Assembly: GCF_030540825.1 (NCBI RefSeq) | Contig: NZ_JAUOEO010000001.1 | Location: 1,275,001-1,339,000, forward strand | DNA: 64,000 nucleotides | Source of the DNA: Flavivirga spongiicola | GTDB taxonomy: Bacteria; Bacteroidota; Bacteroidia; Flavobacteriales; Flavobacteriaceae | Reading direction: 5' to 3' | Position numbers and translations under genes: made by a program | Part shown: positions 18,059 to 26,503 of the stretch, piece by piece | Numbering within the stretch: position 1 is the stretch's first letter | Layout: each line of letters begins with the position of its first letter | The notes under the pieces: model-generated | The model's database searches: none | Told to the model about the DNA's origin: nothing | Seen by the model: only the letters and a program-made list of their open reading frames with translations

Positions 18059-18892
18059 TTATGGTATTTTAATAGTATTGTTAGACTCCTTCCAATACAC
18101 CCAAGAACCACCAGATTCATAATACACAGCTATATTTATATTTATTGTTCCTGTACAAACATCGTAAGTACCATCGCTTACCTGCCTAAATTGATAGGTA
18201 TAACCATCGCTGTCGGTTCCAGCATCAAAATCGGCAAAAGTGGCATTCCCTATTTTTGCACCAGCCTGAACCGGTGTTAGAGTAACTTCTAAATTAGCAT
18301 TAGCGAATGGTGAATATGAAATTAAATCTCCTGTAAATGTTACCACATCACCTGTCACGCTTCCACTAATTGTATGCGTGCCAGAGCCCGTTGTATTGGT
18401 TAACGATGTTGCAAAAATATCGATATCATCACTACACTCATTATCTATAATTTTTAAAGCAAATGCTTTATTTGATTGAAGAAGTGTCCCAACGCCAATA
18501 TCTATATTAGGGTTACTAACACTTTCAATAGAAATTTCTAAACTTTTATCTTCAACACTATTAACTACTAAATTATCAATTATAGTGATTTCAAAGGGTT
18601 CAGATTTTATTTCGCCTGCTTTAAATGTAACGATGTTATTCGCTATTGAATAATCTACACCGTCTTGTGCATTGCCAGCAATTTTAAGATTTAGGGAAAA
18701 ATCTTCGGTTAAAACACTGCCGTCATATCTTAAAAAAATGGTATAAGTTGCTTCATTTTCTAAAATTTCATCATTTTCATCTAAAAATGAAACAAACTTA
18801 TATTTTTCAAAATTATAAAGCTCTGGTTCTTCTTCACAGCCTAAGCTTAACAAGACTATGGTTAAATATAATATTGATTTTAAAATTTTCAT
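18059..18892 (-). CDS. Calx-beta-type surface lipoprotein (SusE-position protein)
   Basis: A 277-aa lipoprotein (LLSLGC lipobox, Cys at residue 19). Residues about 28-150 look like a Calx-beta/Ig-like domain (DGVDYSIANNIVTFKAGEI followed by SVEDKSLEISIESVSN). The C-terminal part (about 160-277) is beta-rich with Cys residues at 152 and 242, which may pair. It sits 43 bases downstream of SusD, the position of SusE/SGBP-type surface-binding proteins. A role as an extra ligand-binding protein is inferred from position; no enzymatic motif is visible. Confidence 0.75.
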   Translation of the reverse strand: MKILKSILYLTIVLLSLGCEEEPELYNFEKYKFVSFLDENDEILENEATYTIFLRYDGSVLTEDFSLNLKIAGNAQDGVDYSIANNIVTFKAGEIKSEPFEITIIDNLVVNSVEDKSLEISIESVSNPNIDIGVGTLLQSNKAFALKIIDNECSDDIDIFATSLTNTTGSGTHTISGSVTGDVVTFTGDLISYSPFANANLEVTLTPVQAGAKIGNATFADFDAGTDSDGYTYQFRQVSDGTYDVCTGTININIAVYYESGGSWVYWKESNNTIKIP

Positions 18893-18935
18893 TGTATTTA
18901 ATTTTTGCGTTTAAATTTTTGAACTTAAACAAGTT

Positions 18936-20720
18936 TTACCACCCCATTATTTGAGATAATTGCGGATTTAAAGCGACCTGATGTGCTGGTATTGGGCGGT
19001 AATAGTACTTAGGCTCTTCAAAGGTTCGTACATCTATATTCGCAACCATATTCCCTGAAGTTCCATTTGACAAATAAATACTTGCAGCAGCATCTCCAAA
19101 AACTCCGGCTTTATAATATATAAGGTCAACACCTAATGCGTTTTGTTCTTTAGGCGAAGGAATATCATCACTACTGCCAATAATACTTATATCTTCTACG
19201 CCATCTCCAGTCATATCATATTTACCCAAACCAGGAAAATACATGCCAATAGGGTTTCTCTCTAATACCTTCCCTGCATACCATCTCTGTAAATCATAAA
19301 GCCTAAATGATTCTAATGCTAGTTCTGCTCTTCGCTCTCTTCTTATTTCGTAAATGACACCTTTATTTACTCCAGAAACATTGGGATAATCACTTTCAAA
19401 TATAGGATCGATATCAGCATTTGCTCCAACCATATCTAAATTTGGCAAGCCAACTCTTGCTCTTAATTTATTAATACTATTATCAAGATCTGCTTGCATT
19501 AGTGTGCCTAGTTCTGCTTTAGCTTCAGCATAGATTAATAGTGTTTCTGCGTATCGCATGACGATCAAATCGTTCCCTTGATTTTCATTAGTGTTAGAGT
19601 TATTATAACCTTTGGTTTGAAAATACCCTGTAAAGTTCCTGTTAAATTCCGGGATATATGGTGCAGGTTCGTTTCGTCGCACCCAACCCGGGTAAACAAA
19701 AGTTTGTGACATTCTAGGGTCTCTATTCTGAAATTCCTGTACATAGGTAAACGTATCTGATCCAGGTTGATCACTAAACCTAGTACCATCTTGCATTAAA
19801 TAATTATTTAATAATGATTTGGTAGCACTTTGCTCATAATCACCAAAAACAGTGTTATTACCGCTGGTTTTTTCTTTTTCAACATCATAAATATTGACTA
19901 AAATAGCTTCAGGATTACTAGTTTGATTATCAGAATTAAATAAAGATCCATAGTCTGAATTTGGACTACCGGTAGTGTATACATTAAAGTTTCCGGAATC
20001 CATCAACTGCTTGGCAGCATCACTCGACATTTGTAAAAAGGTATTTGCGGTACTTTCTAAACCTAGTTCCGGGTGATATTTCCTGTAGGTCCCTTCATGT
20101 AAAGCCATTCTAGCCAGTACATGTAAGGCAGCCCATTTGCTAACTTTTTCTGTACCCGCAGCTTCTTCATTTATATACTGCGTTGCAAATTGAATATCTT
20201 TGAAAACACTATCTACAACCATAGCACGGGGGTCTCTTGCTTTATACAAATCTTCATCACTTGCTCCAAGTGTTTTTGAATAATATGGTACATCTGAATA
20301 TCGTCTTACCATACCATAATAAAAATTTGCTCTATGATATTTAGCGATGCCTTCATAATGTTTTTTAGTGGCATCGTCTATTTCAGCTTTATCAAAATTT
20401 TCCAGGAAAAAATTAATTTGTCTTAATCTGCCCCAATTCCATCCTGAATTGATATTTTCAGCACTTGGGGATCCGATCATAATATTCTTTAATTCTACAG
20501 CTCCAGTAGTTGCCACGTCATCCGTCGCCTGGTCTCCTAAAAAAGTTCCATACCCTGAAACAGAATGAAGCCCATCAATATACAATTGTAAATCACTCGC
20601 CGTATTAAAAAAGTTTTCTGCAGAAATTTCATCCTTAGGAACGGTATCTAAGAAATCGTCGTTACAGGCAATAACCATAGTTATTGACAATAACACTATT
20701 ATTTTATGTATTGTTTTCAT
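18936..20720 (-). CDS. SusD/RagB-family surface lipoprotein
   Basis: A 594-aa lipoprotein (MVIAC lipobox, Cys at residue 19) of the larger SusD type. Features: DFLDTVPKDEISAENFFNT, the TPR segment KHYEGIAKYHRANFYYGMVR, the C-terminal LRARVGLPNLDMV, IYEIRRERRAELALESFRL and YDLQRWYAG. It partners the SusC 20 bases upstream (20741-24025). It differs in size and sequence from the SusD at 7549-8961, so the two systems probably bind different molecules or parts of one molecule. Confidence 0.94.
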   Translation of the reverse strand: MKTIHKIIVLLSITMVIACNDDFLDTVPKDEISAENFFNTASDLQLYIDGLHSVSGYGTFLGDQATDDVATTGAVELKNIMIGSPSAENINSGWNWGRLRQINFFLENFDKAEIDDATKKHYEGIAKYHRANFYYGMVRRYSDVPYYSKTLGASDEDLYKARDPRAMVVDSVFKDIQFATQYINEEAAGTEKVSKWAALHVLARMALHEGTYRKYHPELGLESTANTFLQMSSDAAKQLMDSGNFNVYTTGSPNSDYGSLFNSDNQTSNPEAILVNIYDVEKEKTSGNNTVFGDYEQSATKSLLNNYLMQDGTRFSDQPGSDTFTYVQEFQNRDPRMSQTFVYPGWVRRNEPAPYIPEFNRNFTGYFQTKGYNNSNTNENQGNDLIVMRYAETLLIYAEAKAELGTLMQADLDNSINKLRARVGLPNLDMVGANADIDPIFESDYPNVSGVNKGVIYEIRRERRAELALESFRLYDLQRWYAGKVLERNPIGMYFPGLGKYDMTGDGVEDISIIGSSDDIPSPKEQNALGVDLIYYKAGVFGDAAASIYLSNGTSGNMVANIDVRTFEEPKYYYRPIPAHQVALNPQLSQIMGW

Positions 20721-20740
20721 TGTATTTTTTTTAATTAATA

Positions 20741-23700
20741 TTAGAATGTAACATTCATTCCAACTGATAGTTTACGATGAAAAGGGTATGCAAAACCTCT
20801 GTTTCCTGTAGCTTCCGGGTCTAAAAACTTTTTGATGGAAGACCATTCAGCAATATTTTCACCCGTAACAAAAACACGTAAATTGGAAATTTTCATTTTA
20901 TCAAGTAATTTATTTGGTAAGGAATACCCTAGCGTAACATTCTTCAACCTTAAATAAGCTGAGCTTTTCAGATATTTTGTTTGAGATATATCTAAACCAG
21001 CTCCAAAATTATTGTCCGCTAGCCACGATTGTAATACCGGAAATTCCGAATCGGTATTGGCATCTGCTAATCCAGCATCAATATAAGATTGTGAATGCTG
21101 AGCTCGTAATGCATCACTATCTCCTGTAGCTCTATAGAAATCTAATAAGTGTGGATAGACATTAGCATAAGGTTGTTGGTAAGGTCCCCAATACAAATAA
21201 TATCTTGGGTAATAATCTCGCTTCCCAATCCCTTGTACAAAGCAGCTCACATCAAAGCCTTTCCATGCGGCATACATATTAAAACCAAACTGATACCTGG
21301 GCTGGTTATTACCTATTAATTTTAAATCTTTAGGATCAATTGCAGACTGCCCGCGTTCTATTTTACCATCACCGTCTTGATCAATGTATTTTGGCCACCC
21401 GGGAACTACGGCTATGGCTCCCCATGGAACAATTGCAGATTGGTCTAAGGTTGTAATTTCATCCTCGTCTTTAAAAAATCCATCATTTTCCAGCCCCCAT
21501 ATTTCTCCTATGTCCTGTCCTTCTCTCCATTGCGAAAATAACTGCCCTTCATTATCAAAGCGGGTAATTTTTGTTTTATTATCCCATATTCTTGCAGCAA
21601 CTTCTAAATTAAAAGGGCTTCCTCCAAGTTCGAATTGATCCTTATAACCTAGCGTAAATTCCCAACCTTTGGTTTGTAAATCGGCTGCATTTTGAATTGG
21701 AGGTGCGGTTCCTAATACAGCCGGAAGTTCCTTACTTGGAACTAACATGTCCTTAGTATCTCTGGTAAACATTTCAAAAGTCAAAGAGAGCATACTATTA
21801 AAAAAGCTTGCATCGATACCAAAATTTGAAGAAATAACACGTTCCCAAGTATAATTATTTGGGTCTACACCCAAACCGGGGCCTCGTACTATCTTAGGGT
21901 AATCGCCATCGATTAAATAACCGGACTCACCTTGTCCTAACGAGTTTATATATCCATAATTGCTAACACTTTGATTTCCTAAAGAACCGTAAGAATATCT
22001 GAATTTTAAATGATTCATAACATCGGTAACTGATTCTCCTAAGTCTTTGCTCACTAACCATGCTACAGACATTCCCGGAAAAAATCCATAACGATCTTGT
22101 TGTGGGAATCTGGACGAGCCATCATATCTTGTATTTACCTCAAAAATATAACGTTCATTATAGATATAATTGACTCTATTGAAAAGTCCGGTTACAGCCC
22201 AATCGGAAAAATTATAACCAACTTCCTGATCCCCAGTAGCCAACGACAAGTAAGGTAAGTCTCTGGATATCAAACCATTTCTTTGCGCCGAAAACCAGTC
22301 AAATTTACTGGTTTCCTTGTTAAAACCGGTAGTTGCACTAATATAGTGCCTACCTATTGTTTTTGCATACGTTCCATATACATTTAAGACATTATAGGTG
22401 TTTATCGATTGTGTTTCGTAAGCCCAGTCATTAACATTGATATCTCTAAAAGAATTAGGCCCGTCACTTACTCTATAACTAGTACGATCTGAGTGATACC
22501 TGTTAAAATCTTTCTTAAAGGTATGCTCTGCTGTAATTGTTAGGTCCTTGTTTAATAGGTAAAAATGTAATCTGTTTGTGGTTTGTACACCTGTTTGTTT
22601 ATTATTTTGTTTACCGCCATCTATCATTTCTGCGGCCGCTAATCCAGCAGGGTTGTCTGCCCATGACCCATCGGGATTTTTCACCACTTCTGTAGGTCTT
22701 AGATTATACACATTGGTTAAATTATACCTTGGGTTTTTTCTGTTTGATAAGGTTAAAAATGTATTGTTTTCAAAATCCATCCAAGCATTGGGTTCAATCT
22801 TAATCTTTGATCTTAAAGTGTTGCGCTCCCAACTGTCAGTAGCTAATCTATTCAATCCATTTTCCAAAGTATGACTTGCAGAAAGATAATAACTAATTCC
22901 TTGATCAATTAGTTCTTCTCCATCTACTTTAGTTGTTCCAAATGCTCTTTTCCCACTAATGGAAATATTATGGTTTTGAGAAAAAGAATATTTGTTAAAA
23001 AAATAATCATTCCAATTAGTATCCCCCATATATTGATATTTATTTGGGTTATTAGGGTCTAGCCGAACACTTGGCACTGAAGGATCTTCAGATCTGGCTT
23101 TTGCCCAGGCATACCAATCGTCATTATAACTTACATAATTCCAGGGTGTATTGCTTGTTGCAATATCTAACAGTCTTGAAAATATATAAGGATCTGTAAT
23201 GGGCTCCGGAGTAACCGTAGGTGTTCCCCAAATAAATGTATTAGAATATTGAATTTTATTTCTGCCACCTTCTTTTGTTGTTACCAGCACAACACCAAAG
23301 GCTGCTCTAGCTCCATAAATGGCTGCTGAAGACGCATCTTTTAATATAGATATGGAAGCTATATCATTAGGGTTCATACGTGTAAGGTCACCTGAAGATG
23401 AAGGCACCCCATCAATCAATATTAAAGGAGACCCACCGTTTAAGGAGGTTATTCCCCGAATATTAATATTCGCTGTACCTCCAGGGGCTCCATTTCCGAA
23501 AGTGATATTCAAGTTTGATACGGCTCCCTGAAGACCTTGCGAAACATTAGCTATAGGTCTATCTTCTATGATATCCATATCAACAACTTCAACGGCCCCG
23601 CTTAGGTTTACCTTTTTTTGAGTACCATAACCTACAACCACTACTTCATCTAAGGTACTTGAGTCCTCCTCTAAATAAACAACAAGGTTTTCTTGATTAC

Positions 23701-24025
23701 CAGCCTGAATTTCTTTAGTTTGGTAACCAACATAAGATACCTTCAATATAGCATCTCCCGATGCTACTTTTATTGAGAATTTGCCATCGAAATCTGCTGA
23801 TGTCCCAGTTGATGTTCCTTTTAATACTACTGTTGCTCCAGAAAGTGGTTGTTCTGTCTCTGCATCAAATACAGTTCCTGTTACAATTTTTTCCTGGGCA
23901 AATACACTATGGCTAATCATAAATAACAATATGAATACCGCAAAATTGCATGCATACTGTTTTTCATTTACAATATAACCTCCTGCTCTTTTGCTTTCAA
24001 GAATCAAAAAGTTTAATGTTTTCAT
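20741..24025 (-). CDS. SusC-type TonB-dependent transporter (no STN domain)
   Basis: A 1094-aa outer-membrane transporter. The signal peptide region ends near residue 43 (SHSVFAQ), followed by a carboxypeptidase-D-like domain at about 48-130 (VTGTVFDAETEQPLSGATVV), the TonB-box-like DEVVVVGYGTQKK, the plug (NINIRGITSLNGGSPLILID, ILKDASSAAIYGARAAFGVV) and a barrel ending GMNVTF. Unlike the SusC at 8978-12475 it lacks an STN domain, so it is not expected to signal to FecR. Instead a TetR-family regulator is encoded divergently with an inverted repeat between them. It is the first gene of the operon running to 14756. Confidence 0.94.
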   Translation of the reverse strand: MKTLNFLILESKRAGGYIVNEKQYACNFAVFILLFMISHSVFAQEKIVTGTVFDAETEQPLSGATVVLKGTSTGTSADFDGKFSIKVASGDAILKVSYVGYQTKEIQAGNQENLVVYLEEDSSTLDEVVVVGYGTQKKVNLSGAVEVVDMDIIEDRPIANVSQGLQGAVSNLNITFGNGAPGGTANINIRGITSLNGGSPLILIDGVPSSSGDLTRMNPNDIASISILKDASSAAIYGARAAFGVVLVTTKEGGRNKIQYSNTFIWGTPTVTPEPITDPYIFSRLLDIATSNTPWNYVSYNDDWYAWAKARSEDPSVPSVRLDPNNPNKYQYMGDTNWNDYFFNKYSFSQNHNISISGKRAFGTTKVDGEELIDQGISYYLSASHTLENGLNRLATDSWERNTLRSKIKIEPNAWMDFENNTFLTLSNRKNPRYNLTNVYNLRPTEVVKNPDGSWADNPAGLAAAEMIDGGKQNNKQTGVQTTNRLHFYLLNKDLTITAEHTFKKDFNRYHSDRTSYRVSDGPNSFRDINVNDWAYETQSINTYNVLNVYGTYAKTIGRHYISATTGFNKETSKFDWFSAQRNGLISRDLPYLSLATGDQEVGYNFSDWAVTGLFNRVNYIYNERYIFEVNTRYDGSSRFPQQDRYGFFPGMSVAWLVSKDLGESVTDVMNHLKFRYSYGSLGNQSVSNYGYINSLGQGESGYLIDGDYPKIVRGPGLGVDPNNYTWERVISSNFGIDASFFNSMLSLTFEMFTRDTKDMLVPSKELPAVLGTAPPIQNAADLQTKGWEFTLGYKDQFELGGSPFNLEVAARIWDNKTKITRFDNEGQLFSQWREGQDIGEIWGLENDGFFKDEDEITTLDQSAIVPWGAIAVVPGWPKYIDQDGDGKIERGQSAIDPKDLKLIGNNQPRYQFGFNMYAAWKGFDVSCFVQGIGKRDYYPRYYLYWGPYQQPYANVYPHLLDFYRATGDSDALRAQHSQSYIDAGLADANTDSEFPVLQSWLADNNFGAGLDISQTKYLKSSAYLRLKNVTLGYSLPNKLLDKMKISNLRVFVTGENIAEWSSIKKFLDPEATGNRGFAYPFHRKLSVGMNVTF

Positions 24026-24102
24026 TGGCTTTCTTTTAATAGTTAATAGTTAATAGTTTAGTATAGATTATTTTAAATGCTGGGCTAATGTATAAAAATA
24101 TT

Positions 24103-24122
24103 TTGATTGAACAACCAATCAA
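24103..24122. promoter_or_regulatory. Candidate TetR operator (TTGATTG-N6-CAATCAA)
   Basis: A perfect 7-bp inverted repeat with a 6-base spacer lies in the 149-base gap between susC-like (minus) and tetR-like (plus), 77 bases before the SusC start and 53 bases before the TetR start. The size and symmetry fit TetR-family operators, so the adjacent regulator is the natural ligand. Confidence 0.55.
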
Positions 24123-24162
24123 TTTAAAATTAATATGTTATTTTTGTTAAATAATTATTAAC

Positions 24163-24170
24163 TATGTTTG
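24163..24170 (+). promoter_or_regulatory. TAnnTTTG -7 element for the TetR gene
   Basis: TATGTTTG matches the Bacteroidota -7 consensus exactly and ends 4 bases before the ATG at 24175, so the transcript would be leaderless or nearly so. An upstream TTTTTG is present but its spacing (16 bases) is shorter than the usual 19. Confidence 0.4.
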
Positions 24171-24174
24171 CATT

Positions 24175-24798
24175 ATGGGTAGAAAAAGTTTGAAAACCGT
24201 TAGACAAAAAGAAATTATAAAGTCTTTTTATGAGGTTGCTAAACAAGAAGGGTTAGAAAATAGCTCTGTTGCTAAAGTGGCAAAGCACATGGGGATAAAC
24301 ACTAGTTTAATACTACACTATTTTGAATCTAAAGACGAATTAATGTTTGGTCTTATAAACCATATATTAGAGAGTTACAAACAACTTTATGTTACGAATG
24401 ATATAAAAGATAGTGAGCTTAAACTTAAACAAACTATCTCCAATTTGTTTTCAAGAGACTGGAACAATTTAATTGATGATGGTGTTTTCTATAGCTGCTA
24501 TTCATTAATTTTTAGAGATAAAAATATAAAAGAAGCTTTTAAAAATTTACATGACTCTTTAAGAGATTATCTAACCGATCTTATAGTTGAAGCAAAAAAA
24601 GAAGGCATTGTAAATGTTGAGAATCCCAAAGAAACAGCCGAACTTATTTTTGTATTAGTAGAGGGAGCTTATTACTACCTGTCTCTTTTTGATGCTGATT
24701 GTTTAGAACATTCCAAAAAAGCAGAACACTACAAAAATGCAGCGATAGAGATACTGAATTTTAAAGATATGTTATCTCTTCCTCTTCATAATGATTGA
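24175..24798 (+). CDS. TetR/AcrR-family transcriptional regulator
   Basis: A 207-aa repressor-type regulator. The N-terminal TetR helix-turn-helix is clear (IIKSFYEVAKQEGLENSSVA, then MGINTSLILHYFESKDELM); the C-terminal domain (about residues 70-207) is helical and would bind the inducer. It is divergent from the SusC-led operon with a good inverted repeat between them, which suggests it controls that operon and itself. Its 3' end overlaps the convergent small membrane protein gene by 27 bases. Confidence 0.9.
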   Translation: MGRKSLKTVRQKEIIKSFYEVAKQEGLENSSVAKVAKHMGINTSLILHYFESKDELMFGLINHILESYKQLYVTNDIKDSELKLKQTISNLFSRDWNNLIDDGVFYSCYSLIFRDKNIKEAFKNLHDSLRDYLTDLIVEAKKEGIVNVENPKETAELIFVLVEGAYYYLSLFDADCLEHSKKAEHYKNAAIEILNFKDMLSLPLHND

Positions 24799-25017
24799 AA
24801 ATAAAGCTATTAAACCAATACACATCCAAACAAAATTTGTTACTAAATTGGGGTTATCTCTTGTGCTATATGCGGAAACAACTAAACAAAACCCTCCAAT
24901 AACATTCATAAGCTGATATGAAATACTGTTAGGTTTTAGTTTATTAAAGCTTAATAAGAAATACGATAATAAATAAGAAACAGCCCCTGTCCAACCTATG
25001 ATTTCGAAAATGGTCAT
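24772..25017 (-). CDS. Small membrane protein, CBU_0592-like
   Basis: An 81-aa protein with three hydrophobic segments (IIGWTGAVSYLLSYFLLSF, LMNVIGGFCLVVSAYS and FVWMCIGLIALFSIIM). The pattern 'GWxGAxxYLLxYFLL...N...GxxxLxxxxxxxxxxxxxxxN..W' matches the small CBU_0592 family of unknown function. It is convergent with the TetR gene and overlaps it tail to tail (24772-24798). No link to the neighbouring transport systems is evident. Confidence 0.7.
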   Translation of the reverse strand: MTIFEIIGWTGAVSYLLSYFLLSFNKLKPNSISYQLMNVIGGFCLVVSAYSTRDNPNLVTNFVWMCIGLIALFSIIMKRKR

Positions 25018-25331
25018 TAATTCTATTTATTTTTAATTTTAGTTCAACGCTCAAAATTTAAGTAGCAATCAGTCCATAAAAATAAATATAATCAATCTTA
25101 AGTCAGTATGGTTAGCTATTATAATATTAAAATTTAATTACTACAAAAGAATGACTTTTTTTGGGCTATGCTCTAAAAAAGGTACAAAGTGTACTCCTAT
25201 CTCAAAAAACATCTCCAAAGAATTAAAAAATGCTATTAGTTAAAACCTTGACAAAGAATTTGAAAAAATAACGATCCCAAAGGTCACCACGTAATTAATA
25301 GCAAAAAACATTGGAAAGGGCAATAAAACAA

Positions 25332-25368
25332 AAAGGCTAAAACATTTATTTTAAATATTTTAGCCTTT
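25332..25368. terminator. Bidirectional hairpin terminator
   Basis: An 11-bp stem AAAGGCTAAAA/TTTTAGCCTTT with a 15-base AT loop, followed on the minus strand by TTTTGTTTTA. It lies about 190 bases downstream of the ROK kinase gene and would end the mannoside operon transcript. Confidence 0.55.
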
Positions 25369-25447
25369 ATTAGTAGAGCGTACAGAAAAAATGGCGAACC
25401 ATTTACTTATTTCAGAATTAAATAAATTTGATGTGATATTATAAATC

Positions 25448-25555
25448 TTAATAGTGAACTTGGTTAATAAAAAAACGCCTAAAAAGTTCTTGCCGAATCT
25501 TCAGCGTTGTAGCTCCTTTAATTTTGGCTTGTAGGTCAACCGGTGAATCAATCAT
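25448..25555 (-). CDS. Possible 35-aa peptide or gene remnant after the ROK kinase
   Basis: An ATG lies 3 bases after the ROK stop codon and opens a frame of 35 codons (beginning MIDSPVDLQAKIKGATTLKI). Spacing is operon-like and the start of the frame looks protein-like. It runs through the imperfect hairpin at 25467-25507, so it could be the truncated 5' end of a lost downstream gene. I recognise no family. Weak call. Confidence 0.25.
   Translation of the reverse strand: MIDSPVDLQAKIKGATTLKIRQELFRRFFINQVHY
25467..25507 (-). terminator. Imperfect hairpin with U-run
   Basis: On the minus strand AACGCTGAAG...CTTTTTAGGCGTT is followed by TTTTTTTATT. The stem is interrupted, but the run of Ts right after GCG fits an intrinsic terminator 50-90 bases after the ROK kinase gene. 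Confidence 0.4.
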
Positions 25556-25558
25556 AAT

Positions 25559-26488
25559 TTAATTTACAGGAAGGTCATTTTTTATTTTATTCCAAAACTC
25601 AACGTTAAATAACTTAGCACTACCTATAATGGCAGCATCTTCCATTAAAGTAGATATTTCAATCCTAACATCTAAACCTGCGGCTTTAACAACTTGGTTT
25701 AAAGTAGGAATAAAAAGATTAGAGGCTTTAGAGATATTACCGCCTACAACTATCAACTGAGGTTCATATTTCTGAATAAAAGGAATCATGAAATGCCCCA
25801 TATTATGACCAAATTCCTCAAAAAGAAGTCTAGAATTATCCGTATTCGCTTTAGCTATTTCTTTTACACCATTAACACTTTTTGAAGAAATTTCATCATA
25901 GCGTTTTATACACCAACGAGTAGAAAAGTAATCATCTCCAACACCACTTTTAAAAGGTTTATCCCATAAGCAACCTTCTTTGGGTACTTCAGGATGATTT
26001 ACCAACGGTATTCCTTCTTTTATAAAAGCAGAACCAAAACCAGTACCTAAGGTAACTGCAATAATTTTATTGCAATTCTTGGCTTTACCCTGTGCTGAAA
26101 CACCTACAGCAAATGATGTGGCATCATTTAAAAACCTAAAATTGGTTTCTTCAGAGACAAGATACTTTGATAATTCTTCTGAAATAGAAACATTATACAA
26201 GTTTTCGTATTTATCATTTTCTCCTTTAAATAATGCAATTCCATCTTTGTAGTTAAAAGGCCCTGGAATTGCAAAACCTATATTAGTACTTTGCATTAAT
26301 GAAGCACTAACAATAGTCTTATTAATGGCGTCGCTCCATTTTCTTAAAATAATATCTTTTTCAGCTTTATTATCTACTTTCACAGAAAAAGTAGTTTCAG
26401 AAATAATAGTAAGTTTTTTTAAATCTACAGCAGCACTTGTAATATGGCTACCACCAACATCTACTCCTATTGCAATTTGATTACTCAT
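25559..26488 (-). CDS. ROK-family sugar kinase (likely mannose/hexose kinase)
   Basis: A 309-aa protein with the ROK ATP-binding signature at the N-terminus (IAIGVDVGGSHITSAAVDL), the substrate-side segment GFAIPGPFNYKDG, and VTLGTGFGSAFIKEG. ROK kinases phosphorylate hexoses at C6. The usual ROK zinc motif (CxCGxxGCxE) is not visible; the region reads NHPEVPKEGCLW. It is co-directional with GntR (15-base gap), three glycosidases and a phosphomannose-isomerase-like gene, so phosphorylation of mannose released by the GH92 enzymes is the likely job, followed by isomerisation to fructose-6-phosphate. Confidence 0.82.
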   Translation of the reverse strand: MSNQIAIGVDVGGSHITSAAVDLKKLTIISETTFSVKVDNKAEKDIILRKWSDAINKTIVSASLMQSTNIGFAIPGPFNYKDGIALFKGENDKYENLYNVSISEELSKYLVSEETNFRFLNDATSFAVGVSAQGKAKNCNKIIAVTLGTGFGSAFIKEGIPLVNHPEVPKEGCLWDKPFKSGVGDDYFSTRWCIKRYDEISSKSVNGVKEIAKANTDNSRLLFEEFGHNMGHFMIPFIQKYEPQLIVVGGNISKASNLFIPTLNQVVKAAGLDVRIEISTLMEDAAIIGSAKLFNVEFWNKIKNDLPVN

Positions 26489-26503
26489 TATATATTTTTA
26501 AAA

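Larger units (their letters stand above)
25018..25558. other. 541-base gap without a convincing gene
   Basis: AT-rich DNA between the small membrane protein and the ROK kinase. It contains two hairpins (25332-25368 and 25467-25507) and a 35-codon frame right after the ROK gene. Around 25150-25260 several short broken frames suggest decayed coding DNA, but I could not identify a parent gene. Confidence 0.4.

Noticed and set aside
25150..25300. Decayed transposase between the small membrane protein and ROK genes
   Set aside because: Short broken frames exist, but no transposase motif could be recognised.
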